The position numbers and the translations under genes were made by a program. The notes under the pieces are model-generated. The model did not search any database, was not told where the DNA came from, and saw nothing but the letters and a program-made list of their open reading frames with translations. From the NCBI GenBank assembly GCA_020831585.1, contig JAFIGE010000032.1:1-40046 (forward strand): a stretch of 40,046 nt of DNA, in the 5' to 3' direction. This DNA comes from Opitutales bacterium. Lineage in GTDB: Bacteria; Verrucomicrobiota; Verrucomicrobiia; Opitutales; Oceanipulchritudinaceae. Each line of letters begins with the position of its first letter. The first letter of the stretch is position 1. Positions 28,040-36,676 of the stretch are shown piece by piece.

Positions 28040-28855
28040 ATGGCTCTTCCCCAACCACCTCACTGCTTGTCCAAGTTCCTTTTCGCCGTGGCTCTGGTGG
28101 TGATGGCCCCTCTTTCCAACGGGCTTTTTGGAGGAAAGGAAGTCGACCAAGATCCTCTTTTGGCACGGATTCCGGAACTGACCGTAGCTCAGGTGGCAGC
28201 CCGTTATGCTCAACGCCTCGGCGGCGATGGTGCCCTGCGTGATATGGATTCCATTCGTCTGCGCCTCGAAATCAGGCGGGATTCCGGCGATCTCGTAAGA
28301 ATGACCGTGTTGAAAAAACGCCCTGATCGGGTGCGCATCATGTTTTCGCAACAGGGAATCAACATCACGCAGGCATTCGACGGTCAGACGGCGTGGGTGC
28401 GCAACCAAGGGCAAGGCATCGACCGCATTCGGCACATGGATTCCGAAGAGGCGGAACGCTTTATTCGCGATGCGCCCATCGAGCACGTGCTCCTCCACGC
28501 CGAGCGAATGAACGCGGAATTGAAGATGGTCGGTCGAGTCCGACACTCCAACCGCCCCTGCTACGAGATCCATGCCCACTTCGCAAACGGCGACCGCTAT
28601 GAACTCCTCATCGATGCCGAGGAATTCGTTGACCGGCGCATCAGCCGCATCATCCGGCGTGCTGACGGCTACACGCGAACCGATATTATCCCAAGCCGAT
28701 TCGAATACATCAGCGGAATCCTCTTCGCCCTGCGCTACGTGTATTTTATTGATGGAAAGCGGGATTCCATAGTCGATGTGGTCGAAGCCACCGTAAACCC
28801 CGGCTTAATTGAGGAAATCTTTCGCATTCCGGCGACCCCGAATGCGGTGCCCTAG
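28040..28855 (+). CDS. LolA-like exported protein (outer-membrane lipoprotein-sorting fold)
   Basis: The product has 271 residues with an N-terminal signal sequence (KFLFAVALVVMAPLSNG). The mature part resembles the half-barrel fold shared by LolA and LolB: DSIRLRLEIRRDSGD, then RVRIMFSQQGINITQAFDGQTAWVRNQGQG and paired strands with YELLIDAEEFVDRRI. Proteins of this fold carry lipids or lipoproteins across the periplasm, but many homologues of this kind have no known role. It is the third gene of the 588-residue protein-hisF unit. Its last 51 bp overlap the 3' end of the leftward murJ gene, so the two transcripts are complementary there. It ends in TAG. Confidence 0.75.
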   Translation: MALPQPPHCLSKFLFAVALVVMAPLSNGLFGGKEVDQDPLLARIPELTVAQVAARYAQRLGGDGALRDMDSIRLRLEIRRDSGDLVRMTVLKKRPDRVRIMFSQQGINITQAFDGQTAWVRNQGQGIDRIRHMDSEEAERFIRDAPIEHVLLHAERMNAELKMVGRVRHSNRPCYEIHAHFANGDRYELLIDAEEFVDRRISRIIRRADGYTRTDIIPSRFEYISGILFALRYVYFIDGKRDSIVDVVEATVNPGLIEEIFRIPATPNAVP

Positions 28856-30382
28856 CATCCGCAGATCCTCCGCCCGCAAGAGCCACATTGCTCCCGCGTA
28901 GAAAAGCATACCAGTGGGAATGAACAAAACCACCCGCACAAAAGAACCCAAGCGGTCTGTCATCAGCCCCATACCGCCCAACGCGATATCCCCCGCGAGG
29001 ATCAAGCTGCCCATCAACAGCGAAACTCCCGTGATCGATGCGTAAGCGCGCAAACCCGTGAACGCCCCCAACGCCCCCATCACCCCCTCCCGCCGCCGCA
29101 AAACCCATTCGAGCGCAAGGGCGTGCGCGGCACTCGCCAAGACATTCGCCAAGGCCAAACCGGTCGCACCGAACGGCCCCATCAAAATGAGGCTGAGAAT
29201 GAGATTGAGGACCAAATTGACCACTGCCAGGCCCACCGGCGTGCGCATGTCCTGGCGCGCGTGAAAAGCCCGCACGGCCAGACCAATCCACGCGTAAAAC
29301 GGAATCCCCGCAGCCGCCACCGCCAGCGGCATACGCGTCAAGGCAACATCCGCCGCACCAAAACGACCCCAGGCAAAGAGCAACTGCAAGATGGGCCCCG
29401 CAAGAACAGCCAGACCGACCGCAGCCGGCAGTGTCACAAAAAAAGTGATCCGCAGCCCCCGCGCGTAGACCTCGGCGAACCCACGCGCATCCGCATTCGT
29501 ACGCAAACGCGCCAACTCCGGAAACAAGACCGTCGACACCGCAATCGCAAAGACCCCAAGCGGCAACTCCACGAGGCGCGCGGCGAGATAAAGCACCCCC
29601 GCCGCCGTGTCATCGAGAGAAAACGCGAGGAAACGCGACACCAGGATATTCACCTGAAAGACCGCCGCGCCAACCAAACCCGGAATGAGCAGCTGAAAGA
29701 CCTTTCCCAATCCCTCCACCGACCCCGGCACAATCTTCGGCCGCCAACCCGTGCGAAAGAGATCCGCCCCCGGCACGAGCAATTGCAGCGCTCCACCCAG
29801 AAGCACGCCCCCGCAAAGCCAGAGCACATGCGTCTCCATCGAATCCACCCAACCGGTGAAACCCAGCAAGAGCGCCGCGATCATGGCCAGATTCAGCCAA
29901 ACCGGGGAAAGGGCCGGCGAGAGAAAGCGCCGCTGGATGTTCAAAGCCGCCCCCACTAAAGCCGCAAGGCACACAAACCCCAGATAAGGCAGGAGCCACT
30001 GCGTCAAACGCGCTCCCAAATACACCCGTTCGGGAAAGCCTTCATACAAGGAGACAAAGCTGAGCAACCCCCAGGCCGCCACCATGATCAAGCCCAACAC
30101 CGCCGCCAGACGCGTCAGCACGGCATTGAGCAAGCGCCCGAAAGCCACCTCCCCCGAACGTTCCCGCACCTCCGTCAACACCGGTATCGAAGCAGACGAC
30201 AACGCCCCCTCCCCCAGCAACCGGCGGAAGAGATTCGGCAGCGTGAAAGCCAGAATAAAAGCTGAACTCACCGCCCCCGTCCCCAGAAACGCGAAAAGCA
30301 ACACATCCCTCAACAAACCGAGGCAGCGCGATAACATCGTGGTCGCCGCCACTATAGACACGTTGCGCAAAATATCGGCCAT
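28805..30382 (-). CDS. murJ: Lipid II flippase MurJ
   Basis: The product has 525 residues with about 14 predicted transmembrane helices (MviN/MurJ family). It moves the peptidoglycan precursor lipid II across the inner membrane. The N-terminus is typical: TMLSRCLGLLRDVLLFAFLG, then NLFRRLLGEGALSSASIPVL. Its central polar loop residues and repeated helix pattern fit the multidrug/oligosaccharidyl-lipid/polysaccharide exporter superfamily. It starts 21 bp after the exbB-like gene on the same strand and probably is co-transcribed with it. The last 51 bp overlap the tail of the convergent LolA-like gene. Confidence 0.95.
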   Translation of the reverse strand: MADILRNVSIVAATTMLSRCLGLLRDVLLFAFLGTGAVSSAFILAFTLPNLFRRLLGEGALSSASIPVLTEVRERSGEVAFGRLLNAVLTRLAAVLGLIMVAAWGLLSFVSLYEGFPERVYLGARLTQWLLPYLGFVCLAALVGAALNIQRRFLSPALSPVWLNLAMIAALLLGFTGWVDSMETHVLWLCGGVLLGGALQLLVPGADLFRTGWRPKIVPGSVEGLGKVFQLLIPGLVGAAVFQVNILVSRFLAFSLDDTAAGVLYLAARLVELPLGVFAIAVSTVLFPELARLRTNADARGFAEVYARGLRITFFVTLPAAVGLAVLAGPILQLLFAWGRFGAADVALTRMPLAVAAAGIPFYAWIGLAVRAFHARQDMRTPVGLAVVNLVLNLILSLILMGPFGATGLALANVLASAAHALALEWVLRRREGVMGALGAFTGLRAYASITGVSLLMGSLILAGDIALGGMGLMTDRLGSFVRVVLFIPTGMLFYAGAMWLLRAEDLRMLGHRIRGRRNAKDFLN

Positions 30383-30403
30383 CGCAAAAGAAAACCAGCC
30401 GCC

Positions 30404-31102
30404 TCAGCTTGCCTCCCCGGGCGATTTCGCCCCATCCCCCGCCGACGAAAGGGCCCCCTCCCCCTCCGCCTCAGCGCGCTCCCCGCTTTGCCCCAGATCA
30501 TGGGCGACAAACTGCAAAATACGGGTCCCCGCGTATTCCATGTCGTGCAACAACACCCGCACCCGCCCGCTCAAAAAATGGTGCGCCACATGCGCCATCA
30601 CCGCGATCACCAGACCCAGAATCGTCGTGTGCAGAGCCATCGCCGCCCCGCCCGCCAAATCCGTCAACCGCGGAAACGCCACCGCCTCTCCTCCAAAAAA
30701 CTGGAAAAAACCGTCATGGATCCCAATCAACGTCCCGATAATCCCGATAATCGGTGCGATCTGCGTGATCGCTGCCAGCGTCCCGATGCGCCGCTCAAGA
30801 ATGGGAATTTCCACCAAGGCCGCCTCCTGCATGGCCCCGCGCATCCGCTCCTCCCCCTCATCCGCCCGCAACAACCCCGCCTTCACCACCGAACCCACCG
30901 GACCCGGCGTCTCCTCGCACACCGTCAGCGCCTCAATCAAACGACCCCGCCCAAGCAAATTCTGAATCCCGCTCAGAAACTCATTCGTGCGGATCTGGCT
31001 CTTGTGCAGATACAGCGTCCGCTCAATGAAAATAACAAAACCGAACAGGCTGACCGCCAACAAAATCCACATAACAATCCCACCCTGTTCAAAGAGTTCC
31101 AT
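30404..31102 (-). CDS. MotA/TolQ/ExbB-type proton channel protein
   Basis: The product has 232 residues from ATG 31102; an earlier in-frame start at 31159 would add 19 unlikely residues. One helix near the N-terminus (VMWILLAVSLFGFVIFIER) and two in the channel core (ITQIAPIIGIIGTLIGIHDGF and a later ALHTTILGLVIAVMAHV) are the ExbB/TolQ signature. The C-terminal tail is rich in Glu, Ala and Gly. Family members use the proton gradient to drive TonB or Tol work at the outer membrane, always with an ExbD/TolR partner. No partner is adjacent here, since the next gene is murJ. It is divergent from the RAYT gene. Confidence 0.9.
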   Translation of the reverse strand: MELFEQGGIVMWILLAVSLFGFVIFIERTLYLHKSQIRTNEFLSGIQNLLGRGRLIEALTVCEETPGPVGSVVKAGLLRADEGEERMRGAMQEAALVEIPILERRIGTLAAITQIAPIIGIIGTLIGIHDGFFQFFGGEAVAFPRLTDLAGGAAMALHTTILGLVIAVMAHVAHHFLSGRVRVLLHDMEYAGTRILQFVAHDLGQSGERAEAEGEGALSSAGDGAKSPGEAS

Positions 31103-31212
31103 ATCCCCAAAGCGAACCCCTCCCCCCCAAAAAACGCAATCCCCAACAACAAATAACATACCGTTAATATTCTTCTTGCGTAAAGGGGCGATTTGGTTGA
31201 GGGTGGGATTCT

Positions 31213-32217
31213 ATGAATGCAAAGTTTTTGATTCCACCGAAGTCGCGGCGGATGCCGCGGATCTTGCGTAAGGGAGCGTGCTACCACGTGATCAGCCGGG
31301 TGTGCGGCCGGGCGTTTTTGCTGAAGGACGGGGAGAAGGAGACGTTTCGGGATCTATTGGAGCGGGTGTGTGGATTTTGCGGGGTGAAGCTCCTGACCTA
31401 TGCGTTAATGGACAACCACTTCCATTTGCTTGTGCAGATTCCGGCATCCCCGGGGGATCTGAGCGATGATGAGCTGCGGCAGCGGGCCCGCCTGCTTTAC
31501 GGCAACGAACGAAAACGCCAGCCCCTTTCGTTTGATCGAATTGACCGGGCACTGCGGGCGGGGGGCGAGGTTCGGTTGGCGATGCGTGGGCTGCTCCTCG
31601 GGAGGATGGCTTCGCTGCCGATATTTGTGAAGATTTTGAAACAGCGCTTTTCGCTGCTCTACAACCGGACGCACGACCGTGTGGGGACGCTCTGGGAGGG
31701 CCGTTTCCGTAGTGTTTTGGTGGAGGACACGTTTGCCTCGGTGCGTGCGGTCGCGGCCTATATCGATCTCAATCCTGTGCGGGCAGGTATTGTAAAGGAT
31801 ACTAAAGACTACCGCTTCAGCGGCTATGGAGCGGCGATGAGTCAAAGCAAGGGAATCAACCAAAGCCCCCTCTTTCAGCGTCTGGCGGAAGGTCGAGAGA
31901 TATCAAAGGAGCAGGTTGCGGCCGCTTATCGCACTTACTTGCATGCGACGGCTTTTGCGAAGGGGGGTCAGGGCGCACCCTCCGAGGAGAAGCTGCGGGA
32001 GGTTTTGGCTGCTGGCGGACGGATCCACCCGGGGGATCTTTTGCGCTGCCGTCTGCGCTACATGACCACGGGAGCGATTATCGGAACGCGGGCTTTCGTA
32101 GAAGGTTGGATTGCCCGGCGGCGGGAGAAGATGGGGCGGGGGACAAAGCGCGCCCGCCCCCCGAAGGAGACTCCCTTTCCCTCCGAGGATGGGAGTGGTC
32201 TCGTCTGTTTGCGTTAA
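31213..32217 (+). CDS. REP-associated tyrosine transposase (RAYT, Y1_Tnp family)
   Basis: The product has 334 residues. The Y1 transposase domain shows the HUH metal-binding motif MDNHFHLLV (His69, His71) and a C-terminal catalytic tyrosine in AAYIDLNPVRAG (Tyr183). An RAYT-type GTLWEGRFRS box lies at about 158-167, and a basic C-terminal extension follows. These single-strand DNA nucleases are domesticated or low-copy relatives of IS200/IS605 transposases and process REP hairpins. I could not see obvious REP repeats at its ends. The gene ends 59 bp before the purM start on the same strand and may feed transcription into it. A second, different RAYT-like gene is at the right edge of the window. 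Confidence 0.93.
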   Translation: MNAKFLIPPKSRRMPRILRKGACYHVISRVCGRAFLLKDGEKETFRDLLERVCGFCGVKLLTYALMDNHFHLLVQIPASPGDLSDDELRQRARLLYGNERKRQPLSFDRIDRALRAGGEVRLAMRGLLLGRMASLPIFVKILKQRFSLLYNRTHDRVGTLWEGRFRSVLVEDTFASVRAVAAYIDLNPVRAGIVKDTKDYRFSGYGAAMSQSKGINQSPLFQRLAEGREISKEQVAAAYRTYLHATAFAKGGQGAPSEEKLREVLAAGGRIHPGDLLRCRLRYMTTGAIIGTRAFVEGWIARRREKMGRGTKRARPPKETPFPSEDGSGLVCLR

Positions 32218-32276
32218 ATGCGGCTACAGAGCGTGGTTGCGTTTGCCCGCCGAGCTTGTTGAAGATTGGAGGCATC

Positions 32277-33356
32277 ATGGCAGAGCAAACCAAAGCCTAT
32301 GCCCGCGCGGGCGTGAATATTGCCTTGGCGGATGACCTCCTCGGGAGGATCAAACCTGACCTGCAGGCCGCCAAGCGTCCGGAGTCACTCGGGGCGATCG
32401 GTGGGTTCGGCGGGCTATTTGATATTTCGCGCATCCGCTTGAAACATCCTGTTTTGGTGGCGAGTACGGATAGTGTGGGCACGAAAGTGACGGTTTCCCA
32501 CATGGCAGAGGACTTTCGTTTTCTTGGGGCGGACATTGTACATCACTGTGCCAACGACATAGCCGTCTGCGGGGCGGAACCGCTTTTTTTCCTCGATTAC
32601 TACGCCACGGGAGTGCTTCAGGCGGGCCCCTATACACAGTTGATGCGGGGGTTAGCCCGCGCCTGCAAGGGGGCCAATATCGCCTTGGTCGGGGGAGAGA
32701 CAGCCGAGCTGCCGGGCGTCTACCGGGAGGGAGAGTTTGACATCGTGGGCACCATTGTGGGCGTGGTGGACAAGCCCCACATCCTCACGGGCGAACCCAT
32801 CCGCCCCGGCGATGTGGTCATTGGTCTGAGTTCCAGCGGCCTCCATACCAATGGCTACAGCCTCGCGCGCCGGATTTTCTTCAAGGATCTCGGCCTGTCG
32901 GTAAAGGACCCCCTCCCCGGCCGGAAGGGCCCGACAGTGGGGACTGCTTTGCTCAAGCCCCACACCAACTACGCGCCCTTCTTGCAAGCGGCTCTGAAGT
33001 CGCTCAACACCGCACCGCGCGCGGCCCAGCGCAGGGGCAACGCGCTCTTCGGCGCGGCCCACATCACGGGTGGCGGGTTCACCGGCAACATCCCCCGCGT
33101 TCTCCCCGACAACATTGACGTGGAGATCGATACCCGCGCCTGGAAGCGTCCGCCGGTGTTTCAGGCTCTCGCCGAAACCGGTCTGGTGAGCGACGATGAA
33201 CTGCACGAGGTCTTCAACATGGGCATTGGTTTGGTGCTGATCGCGGAGGAGGCTGCCGCCCCCGCCCTCATCGAACTCGCCCGCAAAGAGGGCCACACCG
33301 CGCAAAAAATTGGCCGGACCCTCAAAGGATCCGGCCAAGTGCATCTCAATTTCTAA
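32277..33356 (+). CDS. purM: Phosphoribosylformylglycinamidine cyclo-ligase
   Basis: The product has 359 residues. PurM closes FGAM to AIR with ATP in de novo purine synthesis. Recognised blocks are YARAGVNI at the N-terminus, GGFGGLFD, LVASTDSVGTKVTV, HHCANDIAVCGAEPLFFLDYYA, the GGETAELPGVY motif, SSSGLHTNGYSLAR, and AAHITGGGFTGN. A good Shine-Dalgarno, GGAGG at 32268-32272, is four bases from ATG 32277, which supports this start over frames opened further upstream. It is slightly longer than typical because of a short basic insert before AAHITGGG. It follows the RAYT gene and converges with a YugP-like gene whose terminator lies within its own 3' end. Confidence 0.97.
   Translation: MAEQTKAYARAGVNIALADDLLGRIKPDLQAAKRPESLGAIGGFGGLFDISRIRLKHPVLVASTDSVGTKVTVSHMAEDFRFLGADIVHHCANDIAVCGAEPLFFLDYYATGVLQAGPYTQLMRGLARACKGANIALVGGETAELPGVYREGEFDIVGTIVGVVDKPHILTGEPIRPGDVVIGLSSSGLHTNGYSLARRIFFKDLGLSVKDPLPGRKGPTVGTALLKPHTNYAPFLQAALKSLNTAPRAAQRRGNALFGAAHITGGGFTGNIPRVLPDNIDVEIDTRAWKRPPVFQALAETGLVSDDELHEVFNMGIGLVLIAEEAAAPALIELARKEGHTAQKIGRTLKGSGQVHLNF
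33304..33338 (-). terminator. Strong intrinsic terminator for the leftward YugP-like gene, inside purM
   Basis: A perfect 9-bp stem (TTGGCCGGA at 33310-33318, TCCGGCCAA at 33330-33338) with an 11-nt loop is followed, on the - strand, by six T residues (the A tract 33304-33309 of the + strand). It lies 57 bp beyond the stop of the leftward metallopeptidase gene and within the last codons of purM. No T tract follows on the + strand, so it is directional. Confidence 0.8.
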
Positions 33357-33395
33357 TTCGCCAAGGCTGGCTGTCGGGGCAGGCCCGCGCCCGCC

Positions 33396-34061
33396 TCAAC
33401 GCCGAGTAATGAGGATGAGGTAAAGCAAGTTGGCCAGCGAAGAGACAAACGCGGCCACGTAGGTGAGCGCGGCTGCGCCCAGGACCTTGTTCACGCCAAC
33501 CATTTCATCACTCTGGAGGATGCCCGTGGCGACCAGCTCCTGTTTCGCTCGATTGGAGGCGTCAAACTCCACGGGAAGAGTCACCAACTGGAAAACCGTG
33601 AGGACGAGGTAAACGGCGATGCCGAGATAAAGCAGCCCGAAGATCTGGAAAAAGAAACCCCCGATAATGACAAAGGGGAGAATCTGGGAAGCAAACATCG
33701 TCACGGGCACGAGCGACATGCGCAAACGCAGCATAGAGTAGCCCGTGGCGTGCTGGATGGCATGGCCGGCTTCGTGCGCCGCCACTCCAAGCGCGGCAAG
33801 ACTGCGGCCGGAATAATTCTCTTCGCTGAGGACCAGTTCCTTCTTCGAAGGATCGTAGTGATCCGTAAGGTGGCCACGTGTCGAACGGATGGCGACATCG
33901 TGAATACCGGCTTTGCGCAGGACATACTCAGCCGCCTCCCGACCGGTGATGCGGCTGCGCGAGGGGACCTTCACCCAATGATTGTAGGTCCCCTGGACCT
34001 TCATCTGGGCGTAGATGCCAAGAATAATCGTGGGAACGATGAGAACGAGGAAGAAGATCAT
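33396..34061 (-). CDS. YugP-like zinc-dependent membrane peptidase
   Basis: The product has 221 residues. An N-terminal membrane helix (1-18) is followed by the metallopeptidase region, with HEAGH at 96-100 (VAAHEAGHAIQH), and three further hydrophobic segments (about 110-155 and 195-220). The PVEFDASNRAK box at about 165-175 is characteristic of this neutral zinc metallopeptidase family (YugP, Zn_peptidase_2). Substrates are unknown; the protein is probably in the inner membrane. A moderate ribosome site lies ahead of ATG 34061. The gene is on the same strand as the metallophosphoesterase gene, 57 bp downstream of it, and its transcript should end at the terminator inside purM. Confidence 0.9.
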   Translation of the reverse strand: MIFFLVLIVPTIILGIYAQMKVQGTYNHWVKVPSRSRITGREAAEYVLRKAGIHDVAIRSTRGHLTDHYDPSKKELVLSEENYSGRSLAALGVAAHEAGHAIQHATGYSMLRLRMSLVPVTMFASQILPFVIIGGFFFQIFGLLYLGIAVYLVLTVFQLVTLPVEFDASNRAKQELVATGILQSDEMVGVNKVLGAAALTYVAAFVSSLANLLYLILITRR

Positions 34062-34118
34062 AGTGAGCTACCTTTTGATAAGATGAGAAAGGGAATGATC
34101 CCGCATCGGGGACGCTTT

Positions 34119-35129
34119 TCAAGCGAAAGGAAGTGAATTTTCCGCCGCCCGAAGCGTATGGATGACGATTTCCGGAGGTGCGCGAAAGCGAACCGGCAGT
34201 CCGCTCGCCCCGACCCCGCGGCTCGTGTAGCCCTGCATCGAGCCGAACCGCCAGTATCCACTCACACGCTCCGGCGGGATGCCCCGGCCCCCATTTGGAC
34301 GTGGCAAACCCGGCAGGCAGACTTGTCCGCCGTGGGTATGGCCGCACAGGCAAACGCTAAATCCAGCCGCGGCAGCCTCCTGCGCGATCACGGGACTGTG
34401 TGCAAGGAGCAGACGGAATACACCATCCGGCACCCGCGCACCGGCCCGCAAGAGATCGTGGCCCTCAAAGAGATGGGGGTCGTCAACACCGACCAAGCCC
34501 AGGACCGCCCCCCGGAAGGGCACGGCGACTGATTCGTTGAGCAAAATGGGCAAGCCCCTCGCCTCCAATGTTTTCGCCACGCAGAGGAGATCGTGATTGC
34601 CCAAAACCCCATACCGCGGCCCCTTCAATTGGGCGAGGATGCGGTCCATCCCTGATTCCAGTATCCCAAGGGTTTCCGGTGACATGCGGTCGACAAAGTC
34701 GCCCGTGAACACGGTCAGATCGTAAGAAAGATCGGCAAGATGAGCCGACAAGACCTCGGCCAGGCCCGGCACAAAGTCCAGATGCAGGTCGGAAAGGTGC
34801 AAAATGCGCAGCCCATCCAATTCAACGGGCAAATCAGGCATAAAAAACACATGCTCCGAGACTTCCGGTGCCAGCAAAGCCCGTTGCCCCCGGGCAAAGG
34901 TTCCGGTCATCCGCATCAGGATCACGAAGGCCCGGAAAGACAGCGGCTTGCGCGAAGCCCAAAGCCGTCGCAACACCGACCCGCGCCGACGCTCCTGAAA
35001 GAGCCGCTCCACCTCCCCCCGTCGCTTTCCATTTGGCCCCAGACGTTCCACCAAAGACGGTGGCAAAGACCACGCCTCCGCCCCCTCCCTCCGCCTGCTT
35101 TGGGTTTGCCTGTGTGGGAACCTGTTCAT
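34119..35129 (-). CDS. Metallophosphoesterase (YkuE/YaeI-type)
   Basis: The product has 336 residues from ATG 35129; an upstream GTG at 35174 would add 15. The calcineurin-like core carries all five motifs: LSDLHLD (Asp114, His116), FTGDFVD (Asp144), GNHD (177-180), a histidine in LLLAHSP, and CGHTHGGQV near 254. The first 100 residues form a basic, partly hydrophobic extension (RRGSVLRRLWASRKPLSFRA) that may contact the membrane, as in lipid-linked members such as UDP-diacylglucosamine hydrolase-like proteins. The substrate is unknown. The gene is divergent from the export operon across about 180 bp and is followed by the YugP-like gene. Confidence 0.88.
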   Translation of the reverse strand: MNRFPHRQTQSRRREGAEAWSLPPSLVERLGPNGKRRGEVERLFQERRRGSVLRRLWASRKPLSFRAFVILMRMTGTFARGQRALLAPEVSEHVFFMPDLPVELDGLRILHLSDLHLDFVPGLAEVLSAHLADLSYDLTVFTGDFVDRMSPETLGILESGMDRILAQLKGPRYGVLGNHDLLCVAKTLEARGLPILLNESVAVPFRGAVLGLVGVDDPHLFEGHDLLRAGARVPDGVFRLLLAHSPVIAQEAAAAGFSVCLCGHTHGGQVCLPGLPRPNGGRGIPPERVSGYWRFGSMQGYTSRGVGASGLPVRFRAPPEIVIHTLRAAENSLPFA

Positions 35130-35310
35130 TTTCAAGATCAAGCTTCGGCATGAGAGGGCAGACCCAAAGGACACGCGAGCCTTTCACGCAGAAATTAGCT
35201 TGCCCGGAATGAGGAGAGCGTGCGCCATAAGCGGCTTGCCCGGAGCCGAGCCTGCCAGCGAGAAAAGCAGGCCCGGTGCAACCCCGACCGCCCTCGTTGG
35301 TTCACCTCTT

Positions 35311-36660
35311 ATGATTTTGCTCAGACGCCTATTCATCGCCCTCTTCGCCAGCGCAATCCCTGCGAGTGCCCTGGCAACTCTCCCCGAAGCCTTCCGCGCG
35401 GACGGGCTCCTCTACCCGGAGGAAGTCTTCCCGGCTCTCCAATCTCTCCTGAGGGACGCCGCACGCCACTCGCCGGAGATCGGTATTCTCCAGCAGCGCA
35501 TAACCGAACGGGAGGGGAACCTCCTTGTCGCGGATTCTCACCGGCGGTTTCGTGTCGATGCCAACGCCCGCGTCCTCGGAGCCTATGAAATGCGCGAGGA
35601 CATTCCCGACCGCTTTCGGGGAGCATTCAACGCCAATACCTTGGTCAGCCGCCCACTCTATCACTGGGGCCGTCTGGAAAACCAATCGGCCATCGGCGAA
35701 CTTGCCCTTGAAGCAGCTCACTTGAATTTCGAGCGCGGCAGCCGTGAACACCTGCACGCGGTACGCGTTCACTACCTGCAATGGGTCCACCAGCACGAGC
35801 GCCTCGCCAAGGCCCGTCGATCAACCTCCCTTCTCGAACAACTCACCGCCGCCGAAGAACGCCAACTCGAAGCCGGGCGCTCCACGGAAAATGCCGTTAT
35901 CGACCTGCGTGCGCGACTCGCGGAGAGCATCGAATTCGTGGCCTTTATTGAGCGCGAAACCCTGCATCAGCGTCAGACGCTTGAGCGGTTGACCGGCTCC
36001 CGCGATCTCGCGGAACCCTCCACAGGAGCTGGTCTCGACTTCACACCCATGACCCTTGCCAACATCGAGCGCCTGCAACGCCGTTTTGCCCTGCTCCCAC
36101 CCGAAAACACCCCCACCGTGCGCCTGGAGGAAACGCTCCGTGAAATCGAAGACCGCCGCTACCAAATTGCGGAACGCAACCGCTACCCCCGCCTCGACTT
36201 CGTTGCGGGTGTGCTCACCGATCAGTTGGATGCCTTTGACTCAAGCGATTTCGCCCTGCGCATCCAATATTTCGCGGGCGTCCAAGTGTCTTGGAACATT
36301 TTTGACGGAGGTCGCACGCGGGGCGAGAAAATGGCCGCCCTTGCCCGACGGCGTATCCACGATCTTCAGGCTGAGGGCCAGCGCTTTCGCTTGGATGCGG
36401 AGACAGAGCGTATCTTCGCTGACATTGAGTTCGCCGTTAAGCAATTTTCTGCCCGCGCCACCCGGGCCGATTTGGCACGCCGCCGCCTGGACCTCATTCA
36501 ACGTCAGGTGGCGGACAACTTGGCCACCGAAACACAGCGGATCGAAGCCGAACTCGAACTCGCCGAGAGGAATCTGCGCGTAGGGGAATCCCGCGTGCAA
36601 TACCTCCTCGCATTGGCTCAACTGGCCTCCCTTCACTTTCCGGACCCGGCGGCCCGCTAA
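35311..36660 (+). CDS. TolC-like outer-membrane efflux factor
   Basis: The product has 449 residues and starts with a signal peptide (RRLFIALFASAIPASALA). The mature part is mostly long amphipathic helices with the two-fold repeat of the outer-membrane factor family: SPEIGILQQRITEREGNLLV in the first half and TVRLEETLREIEDRRYQIAE in the second. The short strand RYPRLDFVAGV fits the membrane barrel. Such trimers form the outer duct of tripartite exporters. ATG 35311 is chosen because it opens directly on the signal peptide; the frame upstream to 35200 looks non-coding. It is the first gene of a four-gene unit and the adaptor starts 16 bp after it. Confidence 0.88.
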   Translation: MILLRRLFIALFASAIPASALATLPEAFRADGLLYPEEVFPALQSLLRDAARHSPEIGILQQRITEREGNLLVADSHRRFRVDANARVLGAYEMREDIPDRFRGAFNANTLVSRPLYHWGRLENQSAIGELALEAAHLNFERGSREHLHAVRVHYLQWVHQHERLAKARRSTSLLEQLTAAEERQLEAGRSTENAVIDLRARLAESIEFVAFIERETLHQRQTLERLTGSRDLAEPSTGAGLDFTPMTLANIERLQRRFALLPPENTPTVRLEETLREIEDRRYQIAERNRYPRLDFVAGVLTDQLDAFDSSDFALRIQYFAGVQVSWNIFDGGRTRGEKMAALARRRIHDLQAEGQRFRLDAETERIFADIEFAVKQFSARATRADLARRRLDLIQRQVADNLATETQRIEAELELAERNLRVGESRVQYLLALAQLASLHFPDPAAR

Positions 36661-36676
36661 ACCGCGCCCCCTCCAC

